NCBI RefSeq assembly: GCF_008728515.1
Contig: NC_044995.1
Coordinates: 15,712,127-15,776,126 of the forward strand
Direction of reading: 5' to 3'
From: Papio anubis
Lineage: Eukaryota > Chordata > Mammalia > Primates > Cercopithecidae
Length of the DNA: 64,000 nucleotides
Part shown: positions 33,488-43,900 of the stretch, piece after piece
How the letters are laid out: each line of letters starts with the position of its first letter
Position numbering within the stretch: the first letter of the stretch is position 1
Translations under genes and position numbers: made by a program
The notes under the pieces: generated by a model
Told to the model about the DNA's origin: nothing
The model's database searches: none
Seen by the model: the letters and a program-made list of their open reading frames with translations, nothing else

Positions 33488-33792
33488 GGCCGGGCGCGGT
33501 GGTTCAAGCCTGTAATCCCAGCACTTTGGGAGGCCGAGACGGGCGGATCACGAGGTCAGGAGATCGAGACCATCCTGGCTAACACAGTGAAACCCCGTCT
33601 CTATTAAGAAATACAAAAAACTAGCTGGGCGAGGTGGCGGGCGCCTGTAGTCCCAGCTACTCGGGAGGCTGAGGCCGGAGAATGGCGTGAACCCGGGAGG
33701 CGGAGCTTGCAGTGAGCTGAGATCCCACCACTGCACTCTAGCCTGGGCGGCAGAGCGAGACTCCGTCTCAAAAAAAAAAAAAAAAAAAAAAA
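33488..33792 (+). mobile_element. AluY (sense), Old World monkey type
   Basis: Head GGCCGGGCGCGGTGGTTCAA. Target duplication AAATAGACTCAGAGG on both sides. Confidence 0.95.
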
Positions 33793-34137
33793 GAAATAGA
33801 CTCAGAGGTCCTGAGAAAGACAGGCAGAGAGAGATGATGGAGAAAAACACGTGGAGACACTGAAAAGAGATGGAGAGGAAGAGGAAGAGACAGCTATGCA
33901 GGGATGGCAGAGAGATCCTGGAAAACAGAGACTAGGAGGAGAAAGAGAGCCACTGTGAAAAGGGGAAGACAGTGATGTCCAGAGAGAGGAAAGACAGAGA
34001 CCCTAAAACAAAGATAAATAAAGAGAACAGAAATGAAGAGAGATAGAGAGACCTGAGAGAAAAAGAAAAAGACCTGAGAGAAAAAGAAAAAGAGAGAAAC
34101 AAAGAAATCCAGTCTAATTACAAAGAGATAGAAACGC
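33793..34137. repeat. Purine-rich low-complexity DNA
   Basis: GAGAGA, GAAAAAGA and GACAGAG phrases over about 340 bases. Two direct copies of AGACCTGAGAGAAAAAGAAA near 34050-34095. Confidence 0.7.
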
Positions 34138-34368
34138 CAAGGCAGGAGGATCACTTGAGCCCAGGAGTTTGAGACCAGCCTGGGCAACATAATGAGACCT
34201 GGTCTCTACAAATATTTTAAAAATTAGGTAGGCATGGTGGCACGCACCTCTAGTCCCAGCTACTTGGGAGGCTCAGGTGGGAGGATCACTTGAGCCCAGG
34301 CGGTCGAGGCTGCAGTGAGCTGTGATGGTGCCACTGTACTCCAGCCTGGGCAACAGAACAAGACAGAC
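34138..34368 (+). mobile_element. Alu (sense), 5'-truncated
   Basis: Starts within the first arm (GCCAAGGCAGGAGGATCAC). Confidence 0.88.
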
Positions 34369-34421
34369 GGAAGGGAAGAGAAGAAGAAAGGGAAAAGAGG
34401 GGAGGGGAGGGAAGAAAGAGG

Positions 34422-34550
34422 CTGGGCACGGTGGCTCACGCCTGTGATCCTAGCACTTTAGGAGGCTGAGGCAGGAGGATCTGCTTGAGACTGAGAGTTG
34501 AAGACCAACCTGGCCAACCTAACAAGACCCTGTCTCTATAAAAAAACAAA
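34422..34550 (+). mobile_element. Alu left arm
   Basis: GGCTGGGCACGGTGGCTCAC to CTATAAAAAAACAAAG; one arm only. Confidence 0.88.
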
Positions 34551-34574
34551 GAGAAGTAGGGAGGAAGAAAAATT

Positions 34575-34690
34575 GGACATTCTTTCAACAAATATGTACT
34601 AAGCACCTACTGCTGTACTGAGCACTGTTTTAAGCGCTGGGATACAGAAGCGAACCAGACAAAATCCCTGCTCTAGAAGAGCTGACGTTC
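34575..34690 (+). mobile_element. Old mammalian interspersed repeat fragment
   Basis: CAACAAATATGTACTAAGCA, GTTTTAAGCGCTGGGATACA and AATCCCTGCTCTAGAAGAGC recall a common ancient mammalian repeat; family not assigned. Confidence 0.55.
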
Positions 34691-34909
34691 CGGAGGACAG
34701 CCCACCCGAGCAAAACAGAGGAAGAGTCAGGAGCTGGGGAGAGAGCCAGAGGCCATGATAAAGAGGATCCATTAAAGCCTGTCACACAGGGTGGGGTAGG
34801 GCTGGGGGAGGATGCGGCTTACCGTGCCCCGCCACACCCCCACTGTCCGTGGAGTCAGCAGCTCTGAGCAGGGGCCCTGCCCCACAACCCCTGTCAGTCA
34901 CCAGGTTCC

Positions 34910-35200
34910 AGAAAGGCTGACAGGTAGGAAGACCCAGGACAGGGCAGGACAGAATATGGAGGTACAAGGGGGTCAACATGCAGAAAGGCACCCTGAAGAA
35001 ATAAGGAGAGGCACAGAAGTGCCAGGATGAGACAAAGGGAAGCACAGACTGGGGGAGATAGAGAGAGGAAGACACGGACGTACTGAAAAGAGAGACAGAA
35101 AACAGACACAAACAGGCAGAGACTGAGAGAAGAGAGAGTGAGACGGGAAGAGACAGGAGAGAGAGAGATGAACACAGAAACACAGAGACCGAGAGTGAGG
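34910..35200. repeat. Purine-rich low-complexity DNA
   Basis: GACAGAGA and GAGACAGGAGAGAG phrases. Minus-strand Ser/Leu-rich open frames here reflect this composition. Confidence 0.65.
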
Positions 35201-35202
35201 GA

Positions 35203-35482
35203 GGCTGGGTGTGCTGGTTCACGCCCATACTCCCAGCACTTTGGGAGACCAAGGCAGAAAGATTGCTTGAGCCCAGGAGTTGGAGACCAGCCTGGGCAAC
35301 ACAGTGAGATCCTGTCTCCTCAAAAAATACAAAAATTGGCTGGACGTGGTGGTGTGCACCTGTGGTCCCAGCTACTCGGGAGTCTGAGGTGGGAGGCTTG
35401 TTTGATCCCAAGAGGTAGAGGCTACAGTGAGCCATGACTGTATCATGGACTCCAGCCTGGGGGACAGAAGCCAGACTCTGAG
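35203..35482 (+). mobile_element. Alu (sense)
   Basis: GGCTGGGTGTGCTGGTTCAC head; the 3' end runs into a GA/G-rich tract. Confidence 0.9.
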
Positions 35483-35552
35483 ATAGAAAGAAAAGAGGGA
35501 AGGGAAAGGGAGGGGAGGGGGGGAGGGGGGGAGGGGGAGAGCAAGTGAGACT
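35483..35552 (+). repeat. G-rich tract, possible G-quadruplex
   Basis: Successive GGGG runs separated by single A (about 35508-35540). Confidence 0.8.
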
Positions 35553-35925
35553 GAGATGAAACAGAGATACACAAGAGAGACCCTCCCAGAGACAATGCCA
35601 GTCCTAGGCTCTGCACAGTCCCCCCACCTCCCCAGGTCTGGGCCCTGTGCCAGGCACTCGGAGGAAGGCTGGATTTGGCCAAGCAGGGGCAGGCAGGAGG
35701 GTGGACCACATTCCTGAACAGTCTGTTCCAAATACAGCCCCAACCTCACCGCTCCCACCACCCCAGCCCTAGCCCATCCAGGCCTGAGTCTGCCCCCTCT
35801 TGGGGAACAAGCGTAGCACACAGGGTCCCAAGAACAATGGAAGTGACAAGGGCTCAGGTGTCAGCTCCTAGGAATCACAGGCACAGAACACAGGAGTGTC
35901 AGGGGTGTCTTTAGAAATCTATTTG

Positions 35926-36212
35926 AGCCAGGCGCAGTGGCCTGTAATCCCGACACTTCAGGAGACCAAGGCAGGCGGATCACCTGAGGTCAGGAGTTTG
36001 AGATCTGCCTGGCCAACATGGTGAAACTCCGTCTCTACTAAAAATACAAAAATTAGCCGGGCCTGGTGGTGCATGTCTGTAATCCCAAGTACTCGGGAGG
36101 CTGAGGCAGGAGAATCTTGAACCTGGGAGGTGGAGGTTGCAGTGAGTCAAGATCGCACCGCTGCACTCCAGCCTGGGCAACAAGAGTGAAACTCTAAGGA
36201 AAAAAAAAAAGA
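35926..36212 (+). mobile_element. Alu (sense)
   Basis: GAGCCAGGCGCAGTGGCC, with a short deletion in the head, A tail. Confidence 0.9.
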
Positions 36213-36679
36213 AATAGAAGAAGGAGTGTATTTGAGAGTCAGTGTGTATTTAGGAATCAGAGGTCCAGGGTACAGCATTCAGGGGGCCCAGAGGTGGCCC
36301 GGAGATTGAGGAATACATACCTGCAGGCCGAGTAAATTGGACTCAAAGGTGCTAGGGGCTCAGGAGGCTGCACCTGCTGGCCAGGTGTGTTGACATGAAA
36401 ATGCTAGTGCACGAAAGTTGCTAAGTAGGGCAGGCTGAGGCAGGCACACACAAAAAAAGCCAGGGGGAGCCAGGGCACAGTTCCACTAGGGCTGGGGGCC
36501 GGTGGGGAGCCAGGGCACAGTTCCACTGGGGCTGGAGGCAGGGTGGAGGCGTCTGGTTGGGGAATCCGCGGAATGAGCAGCCCAGAGATGCCCACTCCTC
36601 CCACGTCGGGTCTCCGCCCCTCCTCCACCCAAGACCTTTTGGAAATCAAATAGAGGTCCAGGCGTGGAGAACTGCAGGC
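36213..36679. other. 5' flank of the CYP2T pseudogene
   Basis: Unique. GGAGCCAGGGCACAGTTCC is repeated directly near 36467 and 36507. No clear promoter element. Confidence 0.45.
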
Positions 36680-36949
36680 ATGATGATCACGGGTATCGCA
36701 GCGCTGCTGTTGTGGCTTCTGGTGCTGGCGCTGGCGCGGTAGGGGTAGGGTGGGTGCCGCGCTCAGATGCGAGGGTCCCTACCTCCCCGGCCCAGGCCAT
36801 TCCCATTGCTAGGGAACTTGCAGCTGCAGTCCGGAGGCATGGACCACGCACTCCATTCCCTACAGGAATGGGGGAACGGAATTTTGGATCCGTGGAGGTG
36901 GCGCTGGGGACTAGAACTCCTCCTGAATGAAGACAGCTAAGGGCTTGTA

Positions 36950-37365
36950 CTCTAAGACCCTGAGGAAGGATAGGAAGGATGAGTGCTCAGGACTCCTGAG
37001 TTCTAGGAAAGGAGACTAGGGAGTGGAGAGCTTGGGGTCGGGACACTGGGTAGTAAGGAAGGAGCCCAGAGCAGGAAATCAGGTTGTGGGAAGAGGGGAG
37101 CAGAGGGTCTGTTCTCCTGGTTCAAGGTGGGGAGGCTGAGTACTGAGGGCGTAGGAGCCCGACTCTGAGGGTGCAGGAGGCTGGGAAGTTGGACTTCTAG
37201 GTCCCAAGGGAAGAAGGAAGTGGGGGCCTGGACTCCTGGATCTCAGGGAGGAAGGAGCTGGGGATCTGAACTCCTGGGCCTGAAGAATGAGGGCCCGAGA
37301 CGAGGACTCCTGAGTCTGAAGGAAGAGAGAGCTGGGGGCGAGGGCTCCGATGAGAAACCCGATGG
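36950..37365 (+). repeat. Minisatellite in CYP2T intron 1
   Basis: Imperfect units of about 36 bases built on GGACTCCTG(G/A)(G/A)TCTGAGG with GGAGG and GCTGGGG parts. Confidence 0.75.
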
Positions 37366-39504
37366 GCACCAGCTGAGCACCAGCTGAGCACCGGCTCCCT
37401 GTAGCTCTCCGGCTGCTGGGGCCCGGTGTTCACAGTGCAGCTGGGCCCGCGCCCTGCCGTGGTGCTGTGCGGCTACGCAGCGCTGCGGGACGCGTTAGTG
37501 CTACAGGCGGATGCCTTCTCCGGCCGCGGGTCCATGGCAGTCTTCGAACGCTTCACACGCGGACACGGTGAGGCCCGGGCGCTGGCCGTGGCGGCCCGCA
37601 CACCTCAGGCTGGGCCCGTAAACGGTAGAGGCGGGCAAAGGGGGGCGGGGCCTAATAGAGACTCCAGCTAATGAGGTGCAAACGGCCGAGAGAGGGCGCG
37701 GCGGCGCTAAAGCGTAAGGTTCGAATCGAGGTTCATCCTGCAGCCAAGAGGAGAGAAGAGCCTAAGAGTCAAAGCCCGAGAGCCAGCCTAGGTCAGCAAT
37801 CGAGCCCAGCAAACGCGGGGCCAATGTGTGGATAGGGCACTTAGAGGTCCGGTAAAGAAGCAAAGCGCAGGAAGTCGGCCGCAGGAGTCGGAGGCCCCGA
37901 AAGGGATGTAGCCAGTGACCTGGCGCTTCCTGGATGGGGCGTGGCCGACTCCCGGGCCCGCCTCCTTTCCTGTCCCTACCACAGGAATCTTCTTTTCTAA
38001 CGGGCCGCGCTGGTTGACACTGCGCAATTTTGCAGTTGGAGCGCTGAAGGAGTTGGGGTTAGGTACACGGACCATCCAGGCGCATGTCCTGGAGGCAGCG
38101 TCTTGTCTGCTAGACGAAATGCAAGCCACCATTGGTGCGACCTGGCTGGGAGGGCAGGAGGGCCTGGTGTGGGAGTGGCCCTTGGACTGCCAAGATGAGG
38201 CCACGGGAAGGTATTTGGGTGGAAGGAAGCCAGTAAACCCATGGGGCTGGCTGGGGGCAGGACCATTCGTTATGACCACTGTCCTGTTCCTACCCCCAGG
38301 AGCCCCGTTTGATCCCGTGCGACTACTGGATAATGCTGTATCCAATGTTATCTGTTCTTGTCTTCAGGAACCGCTATGGCTACGGGGACCCGGAGTTCCT
38401 GAGGCTCCTGAACCTCTTCAGTGACAATTTCCGCATCATGAGCTCCAGATGGGGCGAGGTGAGAGGGCCGGCCACAGTCTCTCCCTTGTGCGTCCAGCCT
38501 TATGCCAAATCCCGAGTACACAGACCTACCTACAGTGGATCATTAGAATGGGACAGTTAGATTCTTGGAAGAGTTCTAGAACCTCCAATATCAATGTCCT
38601 GGTCCAATCTCCCTGAAGGGAAACTAAGACCTAGTGGCCTTGTCCAGGGCCCTTGTTGAGACCCTCTCTCTCCAGATGTACATTTCCCCGTCCCTCATGG
38701 ACTAGCTCCCAGGCCGGCACCGCCGAATCTTCCGAAACTTTCGGAGCTGTGGGTCTTCATCTCTGAGCAAATCCAACAACACTGGCAGATGCGGCAGCCG
38801 GCGAAACCCCGCGATTTCATCAATTGCTTGACCAGATGGGTAAGACGTGGTTCCCAACTCCCTAAACTCTATCCTTGCCTCCCACCAACAGGTGCCTGGC
38901 ACGCGGCAGCGCGTCTCCTCTGCCCACAGTAACAGCAGGACCCAGAGAGCCACTTCCAGGAGGAGACGTCAGTAATGATGACACACCTTTTTTTTGGTGG
39001 CACCGAAACGAGCACCACCCTGTGCTATGGACTCCTCGTTCTGCTTAAGTACCCAGAGGTGGCAGGTCTGCGAGCTGGAGAGACCCAGAATGGGAGGCTG
39101 CGGCCTGGGGATGGCTGGAGGGTCCTGGAAGTGCGCAGCTCACAGCCTACTCCGGCCCCAGCCAAGGTGCAGGAGCTGGACCCTGTAGTAGGGTGGAGGC
39201 GCGCCCCAAGCCCAGACGACCACCAGCGACTGCCCTACACCAACGCAGTGCTGCTCCAGATCCAGCGCTTCATCAGCGTGGTGCCGCTGGGGCTACCGCG
39301 CTCACCCTCAACACCCACTTGCACAGCCACTGTCTGCCCAAAGGTGCCCACTGAGTTTGGGAATCCTGTGCGGGGCCCGGGTGCATGAGGTGTATTCCGA
39401 GATCAGCCAGAGTCGGTGGGTGTGCGCTGTGCAAACTGAAGCACAATCAGTTACTCCTGGAGCAGGAGAGCAGGCCTGCCTTCCCTTCGGTTTTTGTTTT
39501 TTGA

Positions 39505-39799
39505 TTTTTTGGATTTTTTTTGAGACAGTCTCGCCTTATCGCTCAGGCTGGAGTGCAATGGCATGATCTTGACTCACTGCAACCTCCGCCTCCTGGGTTC
39601 AAGCAATTCTCCTGCTTCAGCCTCCTAAATACCTGGTATTACAGGCACTTGCCACCACACCTGGCTAATTTTTGTGTTTTTAGCAGAGACAGGTTTCGCT
39701 GTGTTGGCCAGGCTGGTCTCGAACTTCTTGACCTCAAGTGATCCATGCTCCTCGGCCTCCCAGAGTGCTGGGATTACAGGCGTGAGCTACCTGCCCGGC
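39505..39799 (-). mobile_element. Alu (antisense) in CYP2T intron 7
   Basis: Old antisense Alu, tail TTTTTTTGAGACAGTCTCGC. Confidence 0.92.
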
Positions 39800-40345
39800 C
39801 TATTCCCTTGGGCTTTTAAAAAGGGCCTTGGATGTAGGAGGTGCACATGCTCACCAAGCCCACAGGTAAACCTAGTTGCATGTACCCCCAGGGCACCTTT
39901 GTGATTCCCCTGCTTGTGACTGCACACTGACTCCACTCAATTCAAAGACCCAGAATGCTTCAACGCTACCAACTTCCTGGACAAGGGCAAGTTCCAGGGC
40001 AATGACCCTTTCATGCCTTTTGCCTCAGGTGCGGGCAGGGGAGGAAGGGGACCAGCCTGGACCGGCTCTGGGGTGCATAGTGCTCACTATGCACCCGTGT
40101 ACCTGGGAAAGCAGATGTGCCTGGGCGCAGGCCTGGCCCACTTGGAGATCTTCCTATTCCTTACAGCCACCCTACAGAGGTTCCGCCTGCTCCCTGTGGT
40201 AAACCCTGGCACCATCAACCTCACCTGCAGTTCACTGGCCTGGGCAGTGTCCCCCCAGCCTTCCAGCTCCAGCTAGTGGCCTGCTGAGGTCAGGCTCCAC
40301 TGTAGTGGGCTCACTGGCCCTCAAACCTCCACACCCTCCTTGGTC

Positions 40346-40351
40346 AATAAA
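40346..40351 (+). terminator. Poly(A) signal of the CYP2T relic
   Basis: AATAAA, 59 bases after the ancestral stop codon. Confidence 0.75.
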
Positions 40352-40384
40352 GGCCCTAAATTGCAGATGGAGTCAGATGTGTGC

Positions 40385-40950
40385 AGCTCTGAGGTAAACT
40401 TTTATTTCTTGGCTGACAGGACTTCCACACCCATGCTCCTCCTGGCACCTTTTACTCTGCCCACGCAGTGGCAGCCCAGTCCCAAAAGGTGCCTGCCATG
40501 GCCAAAGGGGTTGGGGAGTCACTTCACATTCCAGGCTGGAGGAGTGAGAAGGTTTGGGGGTACTCCTCCCACCCCATTGCCAGCAAGAGGCCATGACTCA
40601 CCTCAACCCCAAGTCCTGCATCCTGGTGGGAAGTGACAATGCCTCCTCCCAGCTCTCCACACCTAATGCGGTCATGACCAGACAGGGTAGGACCCAGGCC
40701 CCAGCTTCAGTTGGTAACGGTTGCCTCCAAGACTGCCCCCTGTCCAGGTCACAACCCCAGCCCCCATCATGGGGCAGCAAAGGTCTCTTCTCCTCCTTGG
40801 TCCTCAGCAACAGACAGAGCCCTCCACGCCAGGCAGGACAGAGGCAAAGTCAGAAGCAGCAGCGGTGGCAGGGAAGGAGCAGCCAATACAGGCCCAGGGC
40901 TCTCCTGAAGTCAGGGCAAGCTGTCTGCCATGCGGCTCTGGGACTGGCCA
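40385..40950 (-). other. EGLN2: EGLN2 3' untranslated region
   Basis: Follows the EGLN2 stop and runs to the poly(A) signal. Open frames in it are incidental. Confidence 0.75.
40401..40406 (-). terminator. EGLN2: EGLN2 poly(A) signal
   Basis: TTTATT on the plus strand is AATAAA on the minus strand. The 3' end is expected within the next 10-30 bases. Confidence 0.8.
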
Positions 40951-43900
40951 CTAGGTGGGCGTAGGCGGCTGTGATACAGGTACTTGGACACCTTTCTGTC
41001 CTGATGCTGGGGGTGAGAGGGGACAGGAGACAGTGAGTCATCAGGAGAGGGACAAAAAAGCCAAGGGAAACCTGGGGAAATGGGGAGAGGACCAGGAAGA
41101 AATGGGGCTCCTGTTGGGGTACCAGAAGAGTGGACTATCTAAAGAAGGTGGGCAGAGATGAAGAAAAATGAGTGGTGAAATTTAACAAGAGGCTGATGAG
41201 GGGGATGGGGTGGCGTGAGGCCCAACAGGGCCCACGGAATAGGAAGGACTGGAGGGAGGGAAGCAGGTACCTAGCTGATACTTGTCTTTGGCTGCTGCCC
41301 GCTCCTTGGCATCAAAATACCAGACAGTGATGGCGTACCTGGGGACCAGGATGGTTGGACATCAGTTTTCTGCAATTCCAGCTACCATATCCACACATGC
41401 TAGGAGGCCATCCTTTTCAGCCACCCGGTTCTGCTCCCACCTAGGCCCCCTCTCAGTACTTGGTCGCTCCCTAGTCACTCTGAGGCTCTGACAGGACATT
41501 GTCACAGGGGAAGCACCTGGGTGCATCCCCAGAAGTACAGGTCATACCTGGTGGCATAGGCTGGCTTCACCTCGTGGGGGTTCCGCCGGTCAGACCAGAA
41601 AATGAGCAACCGGTCAAAGAGTGGTTCGATGTTGGCTACCACCGGCCGGCCCTCAGGGAAGATCTGCAGCAGGCCACCATGCACCTGGGGGCAGGCCAGA
41701 GGATGAGGTTGGGCGGTCCAGCCAGGAGCCGCTGCCTCCCACGGCACCCGGGAGCCCACTAGGGGGCGCAGCGTCCGCCCGCATCACTCCCTCCCACCCC
41801 TCCGGCTCTCAAAATGAATGACAACCCAGAGTCTGCATCACCATGGAGATGGGCAGGAAACTACTAAAGACAGGAAAAGGGCAAAGTGTTCATTACAAGG
41901 CCGGGTGGGGCTGAGCAGACAGCACCATTCCCGGAAAGAGGGGAGTTCCCATCACACAGCCAGATAGAGAGGAGGAGGTGCCATTTCCCAGGAAGAGCCA
42001 GCAGATTGCACCCCTGGCTGTGTGCTGAGAAGAGGAACAGGAGAATGCCAGAATCTGGGCTGAGAGTGGAAAATGGAGTGGATGCACGCCCCATCTACCC
42101 CGGCTCCAGCCCCACCTGACCCGGCCCCAGCCCTAGCCCTGACCCCAGCCCCACCCTCGCCCTCACCCCTACCTTAACGTCCCAGTTCTGATTCAGGTAA
42201 TAGATACAGGTGATGCAGCGCCCATCGCCGTGGGGATTGTCAACGTGCCTTACGTACCCGAGCCCGTTGCCTGGGTAGCACGCCACCATGGCCTGGCAGG
42301 AATGGAGGGAGGTAGGTTTACTGGGGCTAGGCAGGTACATCTTAGAGAAGCAGCCATGAATTACCTATTTTCCCACCCCTTCTTGCCCTGTATTCCTTGG
42401 GTCAAGGGTTCCAAGTGCCTGCCCCAAAAGAATTTCTCCATTTTCAGCCAAAATCCCATCTCCAAGTCCCTCAGAAACCTCAGCTCCTGGGCCTCAAGAG
42501 CCCACTCCCTCCCACACACACACCTGGGGCCTGGCACCCAGCTAGGGCTCAATTAGTAACAGACGGTTTGATTTGTTTCAAGATATCCCAAACCCTACCT
42601 CAGCTATTTCAGAATAATATCAATTTAAACATTTTCAGGTGTGCAAGGAGGTGGCTTCACAGCCCTAGACCAGGAATTCTTACCCTTGGCTGTGGAGTGG
42701 AACCCCCTGGGGAGCTCTGAGGCTCTGATGTACCTGGTCTAAGGAAGGGCCTGAAATTGGTAAAGGTTCCCAGGTAATTCTACCATGCAGCAATGTGAGA
42801 ACTGCTACCCTGGATTACAAAGAATCCCCACTAAATTATCTGTCCCACAGACATCCGAACAGGAGCCAAAACCTACAGTGTGAATAGAAAGTGAGACCTA
42901 ATTCCAACGCCAAGGATAATTTGCTGGATAACCCTAGCCAGATCCATCACCTGAATGGGCCTCAACTGCTTGATGTGTACAACAGGGGTAATAAACACCT
43001 GCTCTGTTTACAGCAGTAGCAATTAACCCCTCTGAGAACATAACTTGGGAGGTTCTGGACCCGCATCCCCCGGAGACCTAACAAGGCTTGGTTTCTCTGT
43101 CTACAGGGTTCTTTCCTCTGCCTGACAGTTGCCACTCCCCTGATCCAGCCCTACCATGCTGCAGCCAGGGCCCCAGGATGTTTGTCATCAGGGAGCTGGC
43201 AGAAAGGTGGCTGAGAGGTAAAGGAAATGGCCCAGCCACCTCTGCAGACCCAATTCCCTGGTTCAAGTCTCAGTGCTGCCACAGGAGCTGTGGCATCAGG
43301 CAGGTGACTTCCTGGTCTCAGGTTCCTCATCCATGGATCCAATGGAGCTGACGGCTATTTCACAGGTTGTTGTGGAACAAGTGAACAAGATAACAAGTGT
43401 CTGGGAAGACAGCCAGCACAGTGCCTGCCACATGGAGCACAGGCTGAAATGCCATTTAAAAATTTAAAAAGGTCCCTGTCTCACCCTCTGCCCAAAGTCA
43501 CTGCAGTAGCAGACAAAAAGGGGAGGACTGGCACAAAGACCCTTCAGCTTCTCCCCAGCCTGGACCATCGGTCTGGACCTCTCCGCCCTGGCACAACTCT
43601 GCTGGCGTCTGCTCCCCACGAATGCTCAGCTACACCTATGGGCCCAGCCCAGCAAGACAGCCCCAAGATAAACATTCATGATCAAACATCAGTGGCTGCT
43701 GCCACAACAGGATGCTTGCCAAACACGCACGCCACGGCAGGCTGGGCTGCTTCAATCCTCACTCTCCCCAGGACGCCTCCCAACACATTATCCCAGGGCT
43801 CACCCTCTGTGGTGGATGTTAAACTGCTCTGCATTAACCATGTGCACCCTCGCCCACCAGACCTTGCCCTGGAAAGAGAGGGCTGCCACCATCTACGGCC

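Larger units (their letters stand above)
36680..40287 (+). pseudogene. CYP2T1P: CYP2T-family cytochrome P450 pseudogene, nine exons
   Basis: All nine CYP2-type exons can be read: 1 (36680-about 36865), 2 (37405-37567), 3 (37985-38134), 4 (38300-38458), 5 (38676-38839), 6 (38940-39065), 7 (39162-39343), 8 (39892-40028), 9 (about 40100-40287). Exons 2 and 3 keep the exact CYP2 lengths (163 and 150 bases). Visible: membrane anchor ITGIAALLLWLLVLALA, proline hinge PPRPRPFPLLGN, helix C WLTLR, helix I GGTETSTT, haem-loop cysteine GKQMCLG, end FQLQLVAC. Damage: TAG at codon 21; frameshift in exon 4 near 38355; TAG in exon 5 (38703); further shifts in exons 5, 7, 8 and 9; K-helix ExxR reads QIQR; haem-loop Arg is Gln. 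CYP2T is a working gene in rodents and a pseudogene in human. The exact pseudogene number is from memory. Confidence 0.9.
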
